The notes under the pieces: generated by a model
Told to the model about the DNA's origin: nothing
Database searches by the model: none
What the model saw: the letters and a program-made list of their open reading frames with translations, nothing else
Assembly (NCBI GenBank): GCA_028372485.1
Contig: JAOMYS010000012.1
Coordinates: forward strand, 1 to 16,347
Length of the DNA: 16,347 nt
Reading direction: 5' to 3'
Source of the DNA: Rickettsiaceae bacterium
GTDB taxonomy: Bacteria; Pseudomonadota; Alphaproteobacteria; Rickettsiales; Rickettsiaceae
Shown here: positions 1-6,684 of the stretch, piece by piece
Layout of the letters: each line of letters begins with the position of its first letter
Position numbering within the stretch: position 1 is the stretch's first letter
Made by a program: the position numbers and the translations under genes

Positions 1-43
1 TTACTATACGAGGATTATACGGGATCTCTCTTAGAGCATAGAG
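1..43 (-). repeat. Partial copy of the intergenic palindromic repeat (module B)
   Basis: Read on the minus strand, this stretch carries the repeat landmarks ATGCTCTAAGAGAGATC, CCGTATAAT and CTCGTATAGTAA. It aligns with the copy that starts near 11481 (AAGAGATCCTGTATAAT, then CTCGTATAGTAA). The window edge cuts the copy, so its right arm is not visible. It lies just downstream of the kdsA stop codon and may act as a transcription end for that operon, but no T-run is visible. Confidence 0.6.
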
Positions 44-69
44 ATTGATTCTTCTGATACAAAGTCACG

Positions 70-903
70 CTATAAGTTTTTTCTGACTATATCGAATTTT
101 TTAAGATTCCCCAAAATATGTTCCAACGAGTCTAGCCTTAACATACAAGGGCCATCACTAGGTGCATTATCAGGGTCTTGGTGCACTTCCACGAAAACAC
201 CAGCCACACCTGCTGCAATAGCACATCTTGCAAGTAACTCAACGTATTGCCTTTGCCCACCGCTGGAGTTTCCAATACCACCTGGTTGCTGTACTGAATG
301 AGTCGCATCAAAGAATATAGGAGCTCCAGTTTCTGCCATTATAGGAAGCCCCCTCATGTCAGATACTAAGGTATTATATCCAAATGAAGTACCTCTATCT
401 GTCAATATGATGCCTTGTGCATTAAATCCATGCAATTTTTCATATACATTTCTCATATCCCAAGGAGCAAGAAATTGTCCTTTCTTGACTTTTACAACTT
501 TACCAGTATCTGCTGCACTTTTTAGCAAGTCTGTCTGCCTGCATAAAAATGCTGGAATTTGCAGTACATCCACTACTTCTCCTACAGGCTTGCACTGATA
601 TTCTGTATGTACATCTGTCAGAATAGGACATCCTATCTTTTCTTTCACTTTAGATAAAATTTCGAGTCCCTCATCAAGACCCACTCCACGCGTTGCTGAT
701 GCAGATGTTCTGTTAGCTTTATCAAAAGATGATTTATATATGAAAGGAATGTCTAGCTTAGCTGTTATCTTCTTTATACCATCTGCTATAAACAGAGCAT
801 GATCTAGGCTTTCGATCTGGCAAGGTCCGGCAACTAGTGAAAATGGCATATCATTAGAAATCGATATATTATCAACTTTTACAGTGTTTGCTTTGGTTTC
901 CAT
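70..903 (-). CDS. kdsA: 3-deoxy-8-phosphooctulonate synthase, metal-dependent type
   Basis: KdsA condenses phosphoenolpyruvate with arabinose 5-phosphate to give Kdo 8-phosphate, the precursor of the Kdo sugar that links lipid A to the rest of LPS; it acts in the cytoplasm. The 277 residues are full length for the family, and AGPCQIES (25-32), DVHTE and FDATHSVQQPGG are visible. C28, H202, E239 and D250 have the same mutual spacing as the four metal ligands of the Aquifex aeolicus enzyme. E. coli KdsA has Asn in place of that Cys, so this one is predicted to need a divalent metal. The ATG start sits 19 nt after the secG stop, and the gene is last in the tpiA-secG-kdsA run. The gene suggests the organism still makes Kdo-containing LPS, unlike Anaplasma and Ehrlichia. 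Confidence 0.96.
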   Translation of the reverse strand: METKANTVKVDNISISNDMPFSLVAGPCQIESLDHALFIADGIKKITAKLDIPFIYKSSFDKANRTSASATRGVGLDEGLEILSKVKEKIGCPILTDVHTEYQCKPVGEVVDVLQIPAFLCRQTDLLKSAADTGKVVKVKKGQFLAPWDMRNVYEKLHGFNAQGIILTDRGTSFGYNTLVSDMRGLPIMAETGAPIFFDATHSVQQPGGIGNSSGGQRQYVELLARCAIAAGVAGVFVEVHQDPDNAPSDGPCMLRLDSLEHILGNLKKFDIVRKNL

Positions 904-922
904 ATCTGTGTATCAACTCTAC

Positions 923-1234
923 TTATTTAACTGGCAAAGATTTTTCCTCAACAGATGCAGCATTACCTGTATTCTCTGTATCTTGTTTATGCAACACATC
1001 CTTGTTAGATCTGGATGATAAATTTGCAAGCATTATAGCATTAGCAAAAAATACTACTGCAAGAATTACAGTAGTTCTTGTTAGGAAATTTGCAGCGGAT
1101 CTACCACTTACCAAGCCCATATTGTTTCCACCACCGATGCCACTGAGTCCATCCGTGCTTGTTTTTTGTAGCAAAATAACAATAACAAGAAGTATGGCGA
1201 TAGATAGGTGTACAAAGAGTAAAGTATTGAGCAT
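923..1234 (-). CDS. secG: SecG subunit of the protein-export translocase
   Basis: SecG is the small membrane subunit of SecYEG that stimulates SecA-driven export. The 103-residue product has the usual form: a first membrane helix (about 4-22), the signature LLQK..TDGLSGIGGG (21-36), a loop ending SGR.AANFLTR (43-53) and a second membrane helix (about 54-72). A polar, low-complexity tail follows (about 73-103), as in other SecG proteins. It lies 9 nt after the tpiA stop and 19 nt before kdsA, so the three are almost certainly co-transcribed. The tpiA-secG neighbourhood is common in alphaproteobacteria and supports the call. Confidence 0.93.
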   Translation of the reverse strand: MLNTLLFVHLSIAILLVIVILLQKTSTDGLSGIGGGNNMGLVSGRSAANFLTRTTVILAVVFFANAIMLANLSSRSNKDVLHKQDTENTGNAASVEEKSLPVK

Positions 1235-1243
1235 TATAATTAC

Positions 1244-1963
1244 TTAAGTGTTGTTCAAAGTTTTTTTCAATTCATTTTTATCTACAGACGCAGAACCGAT
1301 CATAATACCATCATTGTTGTCTATAGAAAGTATAGATCTAGAGTTCCCAGAACTGACCGAACCACCATACACCAGCCTTGCATTCTTTGCAAGTTGACTA
1401 ATTTTCTTATCTGTTCTTAAGAAGTAAAGTATTTCTGCAATCTCTTCAACTGTGGGAGTAATGCCAGAACCTATTGCCCATAATGGTTCATAAGCAATAA
1501 TATAATCCTCAGTGCAGCTAATTGTTGATCCGATAATTTGTTCAACAATTTCTTCTTTAAAATTATTATTTTTACGACTCTCTAAGTCTTCTCCAACACA
1601 TACGATCGGAGTAATTTTTGCATTTACACAAGCCTGAAATTTTTGTTTTATCAGATCATTACTTTCCATCAATATATTTCTTCTCTCGCTATGCCCTATA
1701 ATTGCATAATTAACACCACATTCTTTCAGCATCTTAGCAGAATACTCGCCAGTATATGCACCAAAACCTTCAATGCTGCTTACATCCTGTGCACATATAC
1801 GAATATTATCTAAACTCTTATTCGCAAAGTGAAATAAATACGGAACAGATGGAGCTAATAAAAATTCCACAGGATAATCAATTTTTTCAAACTGCTGAAT
1901 ATTATCAAATATCTCTTGAGATACTTGGTTCATTTTCCAATTAGCAATAATGATTTTATTCAT
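1244..1963 (-). CDS. tpiA: Triosephosphate isomerase
   Basis: TpiA interconverts dihydroxyacetone phosphate and glyceraldehyde 3-phosphate in the cytoplasm. The catalytic elements are visible: ANWKMN (7-12, with Lys10), IIGHSERR (88-95, with His91), AYEPLWAIGSG (157-167, with Glu159 and the flexible loop) and the phosphate-binding YGGSV (199-203). At 239 residues it is slightly shorter than the usual 245-255 but lacks no core element. It is the first gene of the minus-strand operon with secG and kdsA and is divergent from ppiD across 86 bp. In reduced intracellular genomes the enzyme often serves to link glycerol 3-phosphate or triose phosphate to lipid precursors; that role is inference here. 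Confidence 0.96.
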   Translation of the reverse strand: MNKIIIANWKMNQVSQEIFDNIQQFEKIDYPVEFLLAPSVPYLFHFANKSLDNIRICAQDVSSIEGFGAYTGEYSAKMLKECGVNYAIIGHSERRNILMESNDLIKQKFQACVNAKITPIVCVGEDLESRKNNNFKEEIVEQIIGSTISCTEDYIIAYEPLWAIGSGITPTVEEIAEILYFLRTDKKISQLAKNARLVYGGSVSSGNSRSILSIDNNDGIMIGSASVDKNELKKTLNNT

Positions 1964-1997
1964 ACAGAAATTTCTTGCGATAATTGTAGTAGATCAC

Positions 1998-2027
1998 TAT
2001 CTTAAATGGCACATGATGATAAGTAAA
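1998..2027. promoter_or_regulatory. Possible divergent promoters for tpiA operon (-) and ppiD (+)
   Basis: In the 86-bp gap between tpiA and ppiD, the minus strand reads TTTACT (2027-2022), 17 bp, TAAGAT (2004-1999), a fair sigma70-like match pointing at tpiA. On the plus strand TTGCGA (1975-1980), 17 bp, TATCTT (1998-2003) points at ppiD. The two -10 boxes would overlap, so polymerase binding on one strand could compete with the other. Each box matches consensus at only about four of six positions, and AT-rich DNA gives such matches by chance. Confidence 0.3.
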
Positions 2028-2049
2028 TAGTATAAAAATATAAAACGCT

Positions 2050-3648
2050 ATGTTGACCAAAATTAGAAAAGCTACAGACCATTTATTTACTAGAATCATT
2101 TTAATTCTAATAGCTTTTAGCTTTGTTGCAGCTGGAGCTGCTTCTTTCATGGGGGGCAATAGCTCGGAAGATGTGATTATTTTTGATAAGGTATCACCTG
2201 TTTCAATGGATGAATTTCGGTCTAGTAGATACCAAGAAATAGAAAATATACAAAAACAAACTGGGCAGAACTTAAGTGAAGAAGATATTGTTAATTTAGG
2301 AATAAATCGTCTTATTACTAAGAAGCTTATTAATGATAGGATGCTAAAATATCTGGCAGAATATTATGATCTTGATATTGGAAAAAAAACAATAATTGAG
2401 TTTCTAAAAAAATATTCCGTTTTTAAAAATAATAGTGGAGAGTTTGATATATCTGTTTTTAAGTCTGTATTCCATAATTCTCAGCGTAAAGAGAAAGAAT
2501 ATTTATATGCTATACGCACAGATTTAATCAACTCTATATTGCATAACATCTTCTTGGGTTCATTCACCCCTCCTAAAGCGATGGTTAATAATATAGTAGA
2601 TTATATGTCAGAATTAAGAAATGTTGATATAGTATCTATTGATCTTGATAGAAAGCCATGGGGGCTTTATAAGCAAGGACCACCTACTCATAAGCAAATT
2701 GAAAGTTTTTATAATTCCAATCAAAGCCTATTTACTGTTCCAGAACTTAGGAGTTTTGAATATATAAAAATAGATAAGAAATTTCTATCTAAGAGTATCA
2801 AAATTTCAGAAAATGAATTAAAGAAATTTTTCGAAGAAAACAAGGATGATTTCCCGAGTGGAGATTATAAATCTATGAAGAAGCAAGTAAAAGATGCCCT
2901 GCTAAAAGAGAAAATAGAAAATCTGAACAATGAATTTTCTAAGAAGCTTGAAGATGATGTATCTACCGGTCTTACGATTGGAGAGATTGCAAAGAAATAC
3001 TCTATAAAGATAAAAAAGGTAGAAAATATCTCATTTGCTGATATGAAATCCAGTACAGTACCTGAGTATAAAAATATGATAGATAGCGTCTTTGAAATGT
3101 CAGATGGTGAACTATCTTACCCTATTGAGTTATCAGACCAAAATGAGATTATTCTTATTCTTTTGAATAAAGTTGATCATTCAAGACAAGAACCATTAAA
3201 CAAGGAGACAAAAAGTAAGATTTATAGTATCTTCAATAAAAGAGAAATTATATCTGTAAATATAGGTCAATTGGAACATTTTAGCAGAAGATATGATCCT
3301 AAGAAACCTAACGATGATGGTAAATCCATCAATATTATCAAGAATAAGTCTTTCACCAGAGGTGAATTACTAGATAGCAGTAAATTTCCTGTGGAATTGT
3401 TAAACGCAATTTTTGCTGGAAAAACTGGTAGTTCTACAAAAGTCGTTATAGATAATGGTAAAGCATATTTTGCCTATATAAAATCTATAAAACTAAATAA
3501 TAAGAAAGCCAGTGAGTTCAAAAATAATTCGGAAGAAAATTTTGCAAATGCAATAAAAGAGGGAATATTCCAAGAACTTATAATATATCTGACTAAAAAA
3601 AATAATATGCAGATACTGCAGGAAAAGTTAAATAACCCTTCAGGCTAA
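2050..3648 (+). CDS. ppiD: PpiD-like membrane-anchored periplasmic chaperone (SurA_N/parvulin family)
   Basis: The 532-residue product has the PpiD layout. A short cytoplasmic start (MLTKIRKATDH) precedes one membrane helix (about 14-34, ending AAGAASFMGG), and a long periplasmic part follows. Residues about 40-190 resemble the SurA/PpiD N-terminal chaperone domain, including the characteristic QTGQNLSEEDIVNLGINRLI stretch. Residues about 210-375 correspond to the parvulin-like region (PTHKQIESFYNSNQSLFTVPE), but I do not see a clear catalytic parvulin motif, so it is more likely a chaperone than an active prolyl isomerase. PpiD works beside SecYEG on newly exported proteins, which fits divergence from tpiA-secG. 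It is shorter than many alphaproteobacterial PpiD proteins (about 630 residues). An ATG start directly before the conserved cytoplasmic stretch was chosen. Confidence 0.8.
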   Translation: MLTKIRKATDHLFTRIILILIAFSFVAAGAASFMGGNSSEDVIIFDKVSPVSMDEFRSSRYQEIENIQKQTGQNLSEEDIVNLGINRLITKKLINDRMLKYLAEYYDLDIGKKTIIEFLKKYSVFKNNSGEFDISVFKSVFHNSQRKEKEYLYAIRTDLINSILHNIFLGSFTPPKAMVNNIVDYMSELRNVDIVSIDLDRKPWGLYKQGPPTHKQIESFYNSNQSLFTVPELRSFEYIKIDKKFLSKSIKISENELKKFFEENKDDFPSGDYKSMKKQVKDALLKEKIENLNNEFSKKLEDDVSTGLTIGEIAKKYSIKIKKVENISFADMKSSTVPEYKNMIDSVFEMSDGELSYPIELSDQNEIILILLNKVDHSRQEPLNKETKSKIYSIFNKREIISVNIGQLEHFSRRYDPKKPNDDGKSINIIKNKSFTRGELLDSSKFPVELLNAIFAGKTGSSTKVVIDNGKAYFAYIKSIKLNNKKASEFKNNSEENFANAIKEGIFQELIIYLTKKNNMQILQEKLNNPSG

Positions 3649-3665
3649 ATTTTATAGAAGGTTAT
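3632..3665 (+). terminator. Hairpin spanning the ppiD stop codon, possible 3' end signal
   Basis: ATAACCCTTC (3632-3641) pairs with GAAGGTTAT (3657-3665), giving a nine-pair stem with one bulged C and a 15-nt loop that contains the stop codon. No T-run follows, so this is not a standard intrinsic terminator; it may protect or define the mRNA 3' end. A second, wholly AT hairpin, TCTAAA-AAA-TTTAGA, lies at 3688-3702. Confidence 0.3.
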
Positions 3666-3787
3666 GGCGAAGTGTTTCCATCATGACTCTAAAAAATTTA
3701 GAAAGTTCTCACGTAGTAAAAAAGAAAGTGTCATTAAATCGTAAACAATCCGCATGTGGATCTTGCCCCCCTTGTTTTTCCGCACGT

Positions 3788-3893
3788 GACCGCTAAGGGA
3801 GCTATACGGAATCCCAATCGATAGAGCCAACCTCTATGTTTTAGAGATCTCGTATAACTCGCTAGAGAGCTCATTTACGAGATGACAGGTTGG
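3788..3893 (+). repeat. Intergenic palindromic repeat element, near-complete copy
   Basis: Module A (GCTAAGGGAGCTATACGG, 3792-3809, running on through AATC to 3813) is identical over 22 bp to 11658-11679 and, inverted, over 21 bp to 16277-16297. Module B contains TCTCGTA (3848-3854) paired with TACGAGA (3876-3882), then GATGAC. GAGCTATACG (3799-3808) can pair with CGTATAACTC (3851-3860), nine of ten positions, as an alternative fold. CCAACCT (3827-3833) and AGGTTGG (3887-3893) form an outer stem around module B. It resembles the short palindromic intergenic elements found across Rickettsiales, but I cannot assign it to a named family. Confidence 0.75.
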
Positions 3894-4003
3894 AGAGGAT
3901 TTTGCACTTACGTACTCAAATTTACACAATCTCTCAAATACAAAACCAACTTACGCAATCAAAAAAGCCACTGATGACAAAAAAATATTTATAATTTGCT
4001 ACC

Positions 4004-4031
4004 TTGGTAACTTTTTGTTTTATTTTATAAG
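4004..4031 (+). promoter_or_regulatory. Possible virB8 operon promoter with overlapping dyad
   Basis: TTGGTA (4004-4009), a 16-bp spacer and TATAAG (4026-4031) make a plausible sigma70-like promoter about 75-100 bp before the virB8 ATG. The -35 box lies in a dyad, GCTACCTTGGTAAC (3998-4011), whose arms TACC and GGTA could bind a dimeric regulator. A second dyad, GCATAATATATGC, lies at 4042-4054 near the expected transcription start. The matches are moderate and the DNA is AT-rich. Confidence 0.3.
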
Positions 4032-4106
4032 AGTAGCTGCTGCATAATATATGCGTAGGTGTCGTTTTATAATGTAGGTAATTAATATCGGGTATGTGTT
4101 CATAAT

Positions 4107-4835
4107 ATGTTTAATATCTCAGATTTAATAAATAAATTTAAAAACAATGAACCGGTAGAACAAGGCCAGCAGGCAGATTCTGGTTTAGCGCATAGCCCTA
4201 TACGTGATGCAAAAAACTGGCATGAAGAAAGATACGAAAATATTACTGTTCAACGCAATTTACTCTTTGTATTGCTATTAATATTGCTGATTCTTTCTAT
4301 CACGTCAGTAGCTGTTGCAACTTATGTAATAAATGCAAAACGATTTGACCCATTTGTAATTCAAATTAACAAATCAACTGGAGTAACAACAGTTGTAAAC
4401 CCTGAAACGTCAACACTCATAAACGGGAATGAAGCCTTAGCAGAGTATTTTATAAAAAAATATGTAGTAGCTAGGGAAACTTATAACCCTGTAGATTTCT
4501 CTACAGAATCAAAAAAGATCGTTAGGTTATTCTCATCAAACTCAATCTACTGGAGTTATCGTGGATATCTGAAAAATGATGATGTAAATCCTAGTGTAAA
4601 ATATGGTCAAAAAAACACCACCTTCTTGCTAGTTAAATCTTGGTCAAAATTGAGTGATAAGAAATATATCTTTAGATTCTCAATCAATGAAACATCAGGA
4701 GCAAGAAACATCTTTAATAAGATTGCAGTAGTAGAATTTGATTACGTAGCAATGGAATTAACAGAAAAAGAGCGGGATATTAACCCAATCGGCTTTCAAG
4801 TAACAGGATATAGGGTAGATGATGATAGTAGCTAG
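4107..4835 (+). CDS. virB8: Type IV secretion protein VirB8 (inner-membrane assembly factor)
   Basis: VirB8 is a bitopic inner-membrane protein that nucleates the type IV secretion complex and contacts VirB9 and VirB10. The 242 residues show a cytoplasmic N-terminus (1-50), one membrane helix (about 51-73) and a periplasmic NTF2-like domain. Family features are AKRFDPFVIQINKSTGVTTVV (about 77-97), LAEYFIKKYVVARETYNP (111-128) and the late motif NPIGFQVTGYRVDD (226-239). It is the first gene of the secretion operon, and its end overlaps virB9 by 17 nt, implying coupled translation. Rickettsiales often carry a second virB8 elsewhere; which paralogue this is cannot be decided from the window. 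No strong ribosome binding site precedes the ATG. Confidence 0.93.
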   Translation: MFNISDLINKFKNNEPVEQGQQADSGLAHSPIRDAKNWHEERYENITVQRNLLFVLLLILLILSITSVAVATYVINAKRFDPFVIQINKSTGVTTVVNPETSTLINGNEALAEYFIKKYVVARETYNPVDFSTESKKIVRLFSSNSIYWSYRGYLKNDDVNPSVKYGQKNTTFLLVKSWSKLSDKKYIFRFSINETSGARNIFNKIAVVEFDYVAMELTEKERDINPIGFQVTGYRVDDDSS

Positions 4836-5235
4836 AATTATTGTGTTATCGTTATTAACACTTACCTTTTCTTATAGTATGGCATATGAAAATGAAGCAA
4901 TGCTTACTACAGATAACAGGATAAGAACTTACAGATATAATCCAAATGATGTGTATTTACTCGTGATATATTCTGGATTCCAATCTAGTATAGAATTTGC
5001 AAAAGATGAGACTGTTGAAACTATAGCAGCTGGAGACTCTTATGCTTGGCAAATGACACCACTAGGGAATAGGATATTCATCAAGTCTATAGAGCGTAAC
5101 ATCCGTACAAATGTTACCATAATAACAAATAAGAGAACCTACCAAATAGACCTAGCATCTAAGGAATTAGAGGATGGAGATGAAAATGATTTAGTTTATG
5201 TAATGCGCTTCCAATATCCAAAAAGACTAAGGTAG
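4819..5235 (+). CDS. virB9: Short VirB9-family protein lacking the C-terminal domain
   Basis: VirB9 forms the outer layers of the type IV secretion core complex with VirB7 and VirB10. This 138-residue product has a signal peptide (about 1-22, with cleavage near SMA-YE) and a clear VirB9 N-terminal domain: DNRIRTYRYNPNDVYLL, SIEFAKDETVETI, GDSYAWQMTPLGNRIFIK and NVTIITNKRTYQIDL. It stops at MRFQYPKR, where the linker to the C-terminal domain normally begins; usual VirB9 proteins have about 250-290 residues. That missing domain binds VirB7 and VirB10 at the outer membrane. No remnant follows, because virB10 starts 3 nt after the stop. Short VirB9 paralogues are known in Rickettsia. The first ATG overlaps virB8; the ATG 3 nt later is better spaced from AGGGT and may be the real start. 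Confidence 0.88.
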   Translation: MMIVARIIVLSLLTLTFSYSMAYENEAMLTTDNRIRTYRYNPNDVYLLVIYSGFQSSIEFAKDETVETIAAGDSYAWQMTPLGNRIFIKSIERNIRTNVTIITNKRTYQIDLASKELEDGDENDLVYVMRFQYPKRLR

Positions 5236-5238
5236 TTT

Positions 5239-6684
5239 ATGTCTAAAGAAATTATCTCAGAGAAAAAAGACGACAAGAATAAAAAACAGGATGAGCAAGA
5301 AGTAGAGCAGGAACTTTCTCAGGTAGCACGAAGTCCTAAACAAAATATGCTAATATTATCAGTAATATTAATAGTATTTGCATATTTATTCTTTAAACTC
5401 TTCATAAGTTCCGATGATTCAAATAACGAACAAACAGAAAAGAGAGTCATTCCTAAAGAAATTTCTAAACCTGTTCAAATAAGTGAAGCAAGTGATGCGC
5501 CAGAAATCCCTAAACTACCTACTCCACCTAAGCTAGAGGACCCAACACCTCCGCCTCAACCAGAAGTTTCAAAGCTCTCTCCTAACAAAGAGTCTATACC
5601 AGAATTACCAGCTCCTACAGAAACAGACCTCAATGCCAAAAATAAACCCGCATTACCATCATTTAAAGCACAAGATGAAAATAGCATAAAAAGAACTGAA
5701 GCAAAAAGAAAGTCATCTATAACCCTTATCGCTGGTACTCCTAGCAAAAAAACTGATGAACAACTGCAAGAAGAAGCTGATTTCAAATATCGTGGAGATA
5801 TGAACTTAGTGCTCGGTAAAGGAAAAATGATAGATGCAATTATAGAAACTGCAATAAATACTGACCTTGGTGGAGAAATCAGAGCCGTCATTAGTAGGGA
5901 TATATATTCCGAATGGGGAAGGAATATTTTAATTCCTAAAGGCTCTAGGGTGTTTGGAAGCTTTGCTACAGGAACCAATGGAGCATATGGGCGTGTTGAC
6001 ATTGCATGGAATAGAATAGACTTAATAAGCGGTTATATTTTAAAACTAAGCGGAACAGGTACTGATGCTTTGGGCAGAAAAGGTAATCAAGGCAGGGTAG
6101 ATAATAAATTCAAAGAAAAACTAGCTAATGTAATACTAAAGTCAAGTATCAATATAGCTTTTGCTCACGGGTTGGATGAATTAGTCATACCGCAAATTAG
6201 TTCTCAGGCTGCCGCTGGTCAGAGTAATCTTGCATCTAGCATTAGAAGCACAGCAAACGGTATCTTTACTCAGTCAGGTCTATCCGATACACAAAAAAGA
6301 CTCCAGATATGCGCAAGCGTACAAGCAGCGATTACAGATAAGACGTCAGATGCTTTTATCAAGATTCAAACAAAATGTAATTCTATAGATACCGAAAACA
6401 GTGATTCAACAGATGCTACAAAACTAAGCGCATTAATGAGCGTAATAAATTTAGCAGCTGATTCATTGCTAACAAATACAACTTCTAAAACTGAGGAAAC
6501 AAAAGCACAAGAAGCATCTAAAAAAGCATTCAAAGATATACAAAAAACTGTACAAGGCATGGTAGAGCAAAATGAATTTAAACCGACAATCACAATTAAT
6601 CAGGGAACTCCTGTTAAAATTTATGTGAATAAAGATTTTAAGTTTCCAAAATCTGCAATCAATAGATCACGAATGGTAAAATGA
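5239..6684 (+). CDS. virB10: Type IV secretion protein VirB10 with enlarged antenna region
   Basis: VirB10 spans both membranes and links energy from the inner-membrane ATPases to opening of the outer-membrane channel. The 481 residues show a charged cytoplasmic start (1-35), one membrane helix (about 36-57), a proline-rich periplasmic linker (about 72-142) and the TrbI/VirB10 beta-barrel domain (about 185-470). Barrel features are GKMIDAIIETAINTDL, RAVISRDIYSEWGRNILIPKG and the closing TINQGTPVKIYVNKDFKFP. Between the strand ending near FAHGLDEL (308-315) and EFKPTI (446-451) lies a helical, Ser/Thr/Ala/Lys-rich stretch of about 130 residues. The antenna that crosses the outer membrane would be expected there, and the insertion carries two cysteines (C358, C380). 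A ribosome binding site (AAGG) precedes the ATG, and the stop overlaps virB11 as ATGA. Confidence 0.94.
   Translation: MSKEIISEKKDDKNKKQDEQEVEQELSQVARSPKQNMLILSVILIVFAYLFFKLFISSDDSNNEQTEKRVIPKEISKPVQISEASDAPEIPKLPTPPKLEDPTPPPQPEVSKLSPNKESIPELPAPTETDLNAKNKPALPSFKAQDENSIKRTEAKRKSSITLIAGTPSKKTDEQLQEEADFKYRGDMNLVLGKGKMIDAIIETAINTDLGGEIRAVISRDIYSEWGRNILIPKGSRVFGSFATGTNGAYGRVDIAWNRIDLISGYILKLSGTGTDALGRKGNQGRVDNKFKEKLANVILKSSINIAFAHGLDELVIPQISSQAAAGQSNLASSIRSTANGIFTQSGLSDTQKRLQICASVQAAITDKTSDAFIKIQTKCNSIDTENSDSTDATKLSALMSVINLAADSLLTNTTSKTEETKAQEASKKAFKDIQKTVQGMVEQNEFKPTITINQGTPVKIYVNKDFKFPKSAINRSRMVK

Larger units (their letters stand above)
3649..4106. other. 458-bp gene-free region between ppiD and virB8
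   Basis: No convincing coding sequence or RNA gene was seen here. The stretch holds the AT hairpin at 3688-3702, a palindromic repeat element (about 3788-3893), and a run with loose direct repetition (ACTTACGTACTC near 3907 and ACTTACGCAATC near 3949). The likely virB8 promoter and leader follow at 4001-4106. The region separates the housekeeping block from the type IV secretion operon. Confidence 0.7.

Noticed and set aside
888..1247. Open frame of 119 codons on the plus strand opposite secG
   Set aside because: It lies antisense to a well-supported secG, shows no family motif and crosses the gene boundaries; it is a by-product of the secG codons.
2050..3648. SurA instead of PpiD
   Set aside because: The N-terminus is a membrane anchor with a short cytoplasmic lead typical of PpiD, and the gene sits divergent from tpiA as alphaproteobacterial ppiD genes do.
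3788..3893. Insertion sequence remnant
   Set aside because: There is no transposase coding sequence, and the elements are about 100-120 bp with internal palindromes; a non-autonomous element is possible but there is no evidence for its mover.
3649..4106. tRNA or other structured RNA gene in the gap before virB8
   Set aside because: No cloverleaf, T-loop or other known RNA pattern was found; the stems present belong to the repeat element.
4819..5235. Short VirB9 as a frameshifted pseudogene with its second half in another frame
   Set aside because: virB10 starts 3 nt after the stop with its own ribosome binding site, and its first residues fit VirB10, so there is no room for a displaced C-terminal half.
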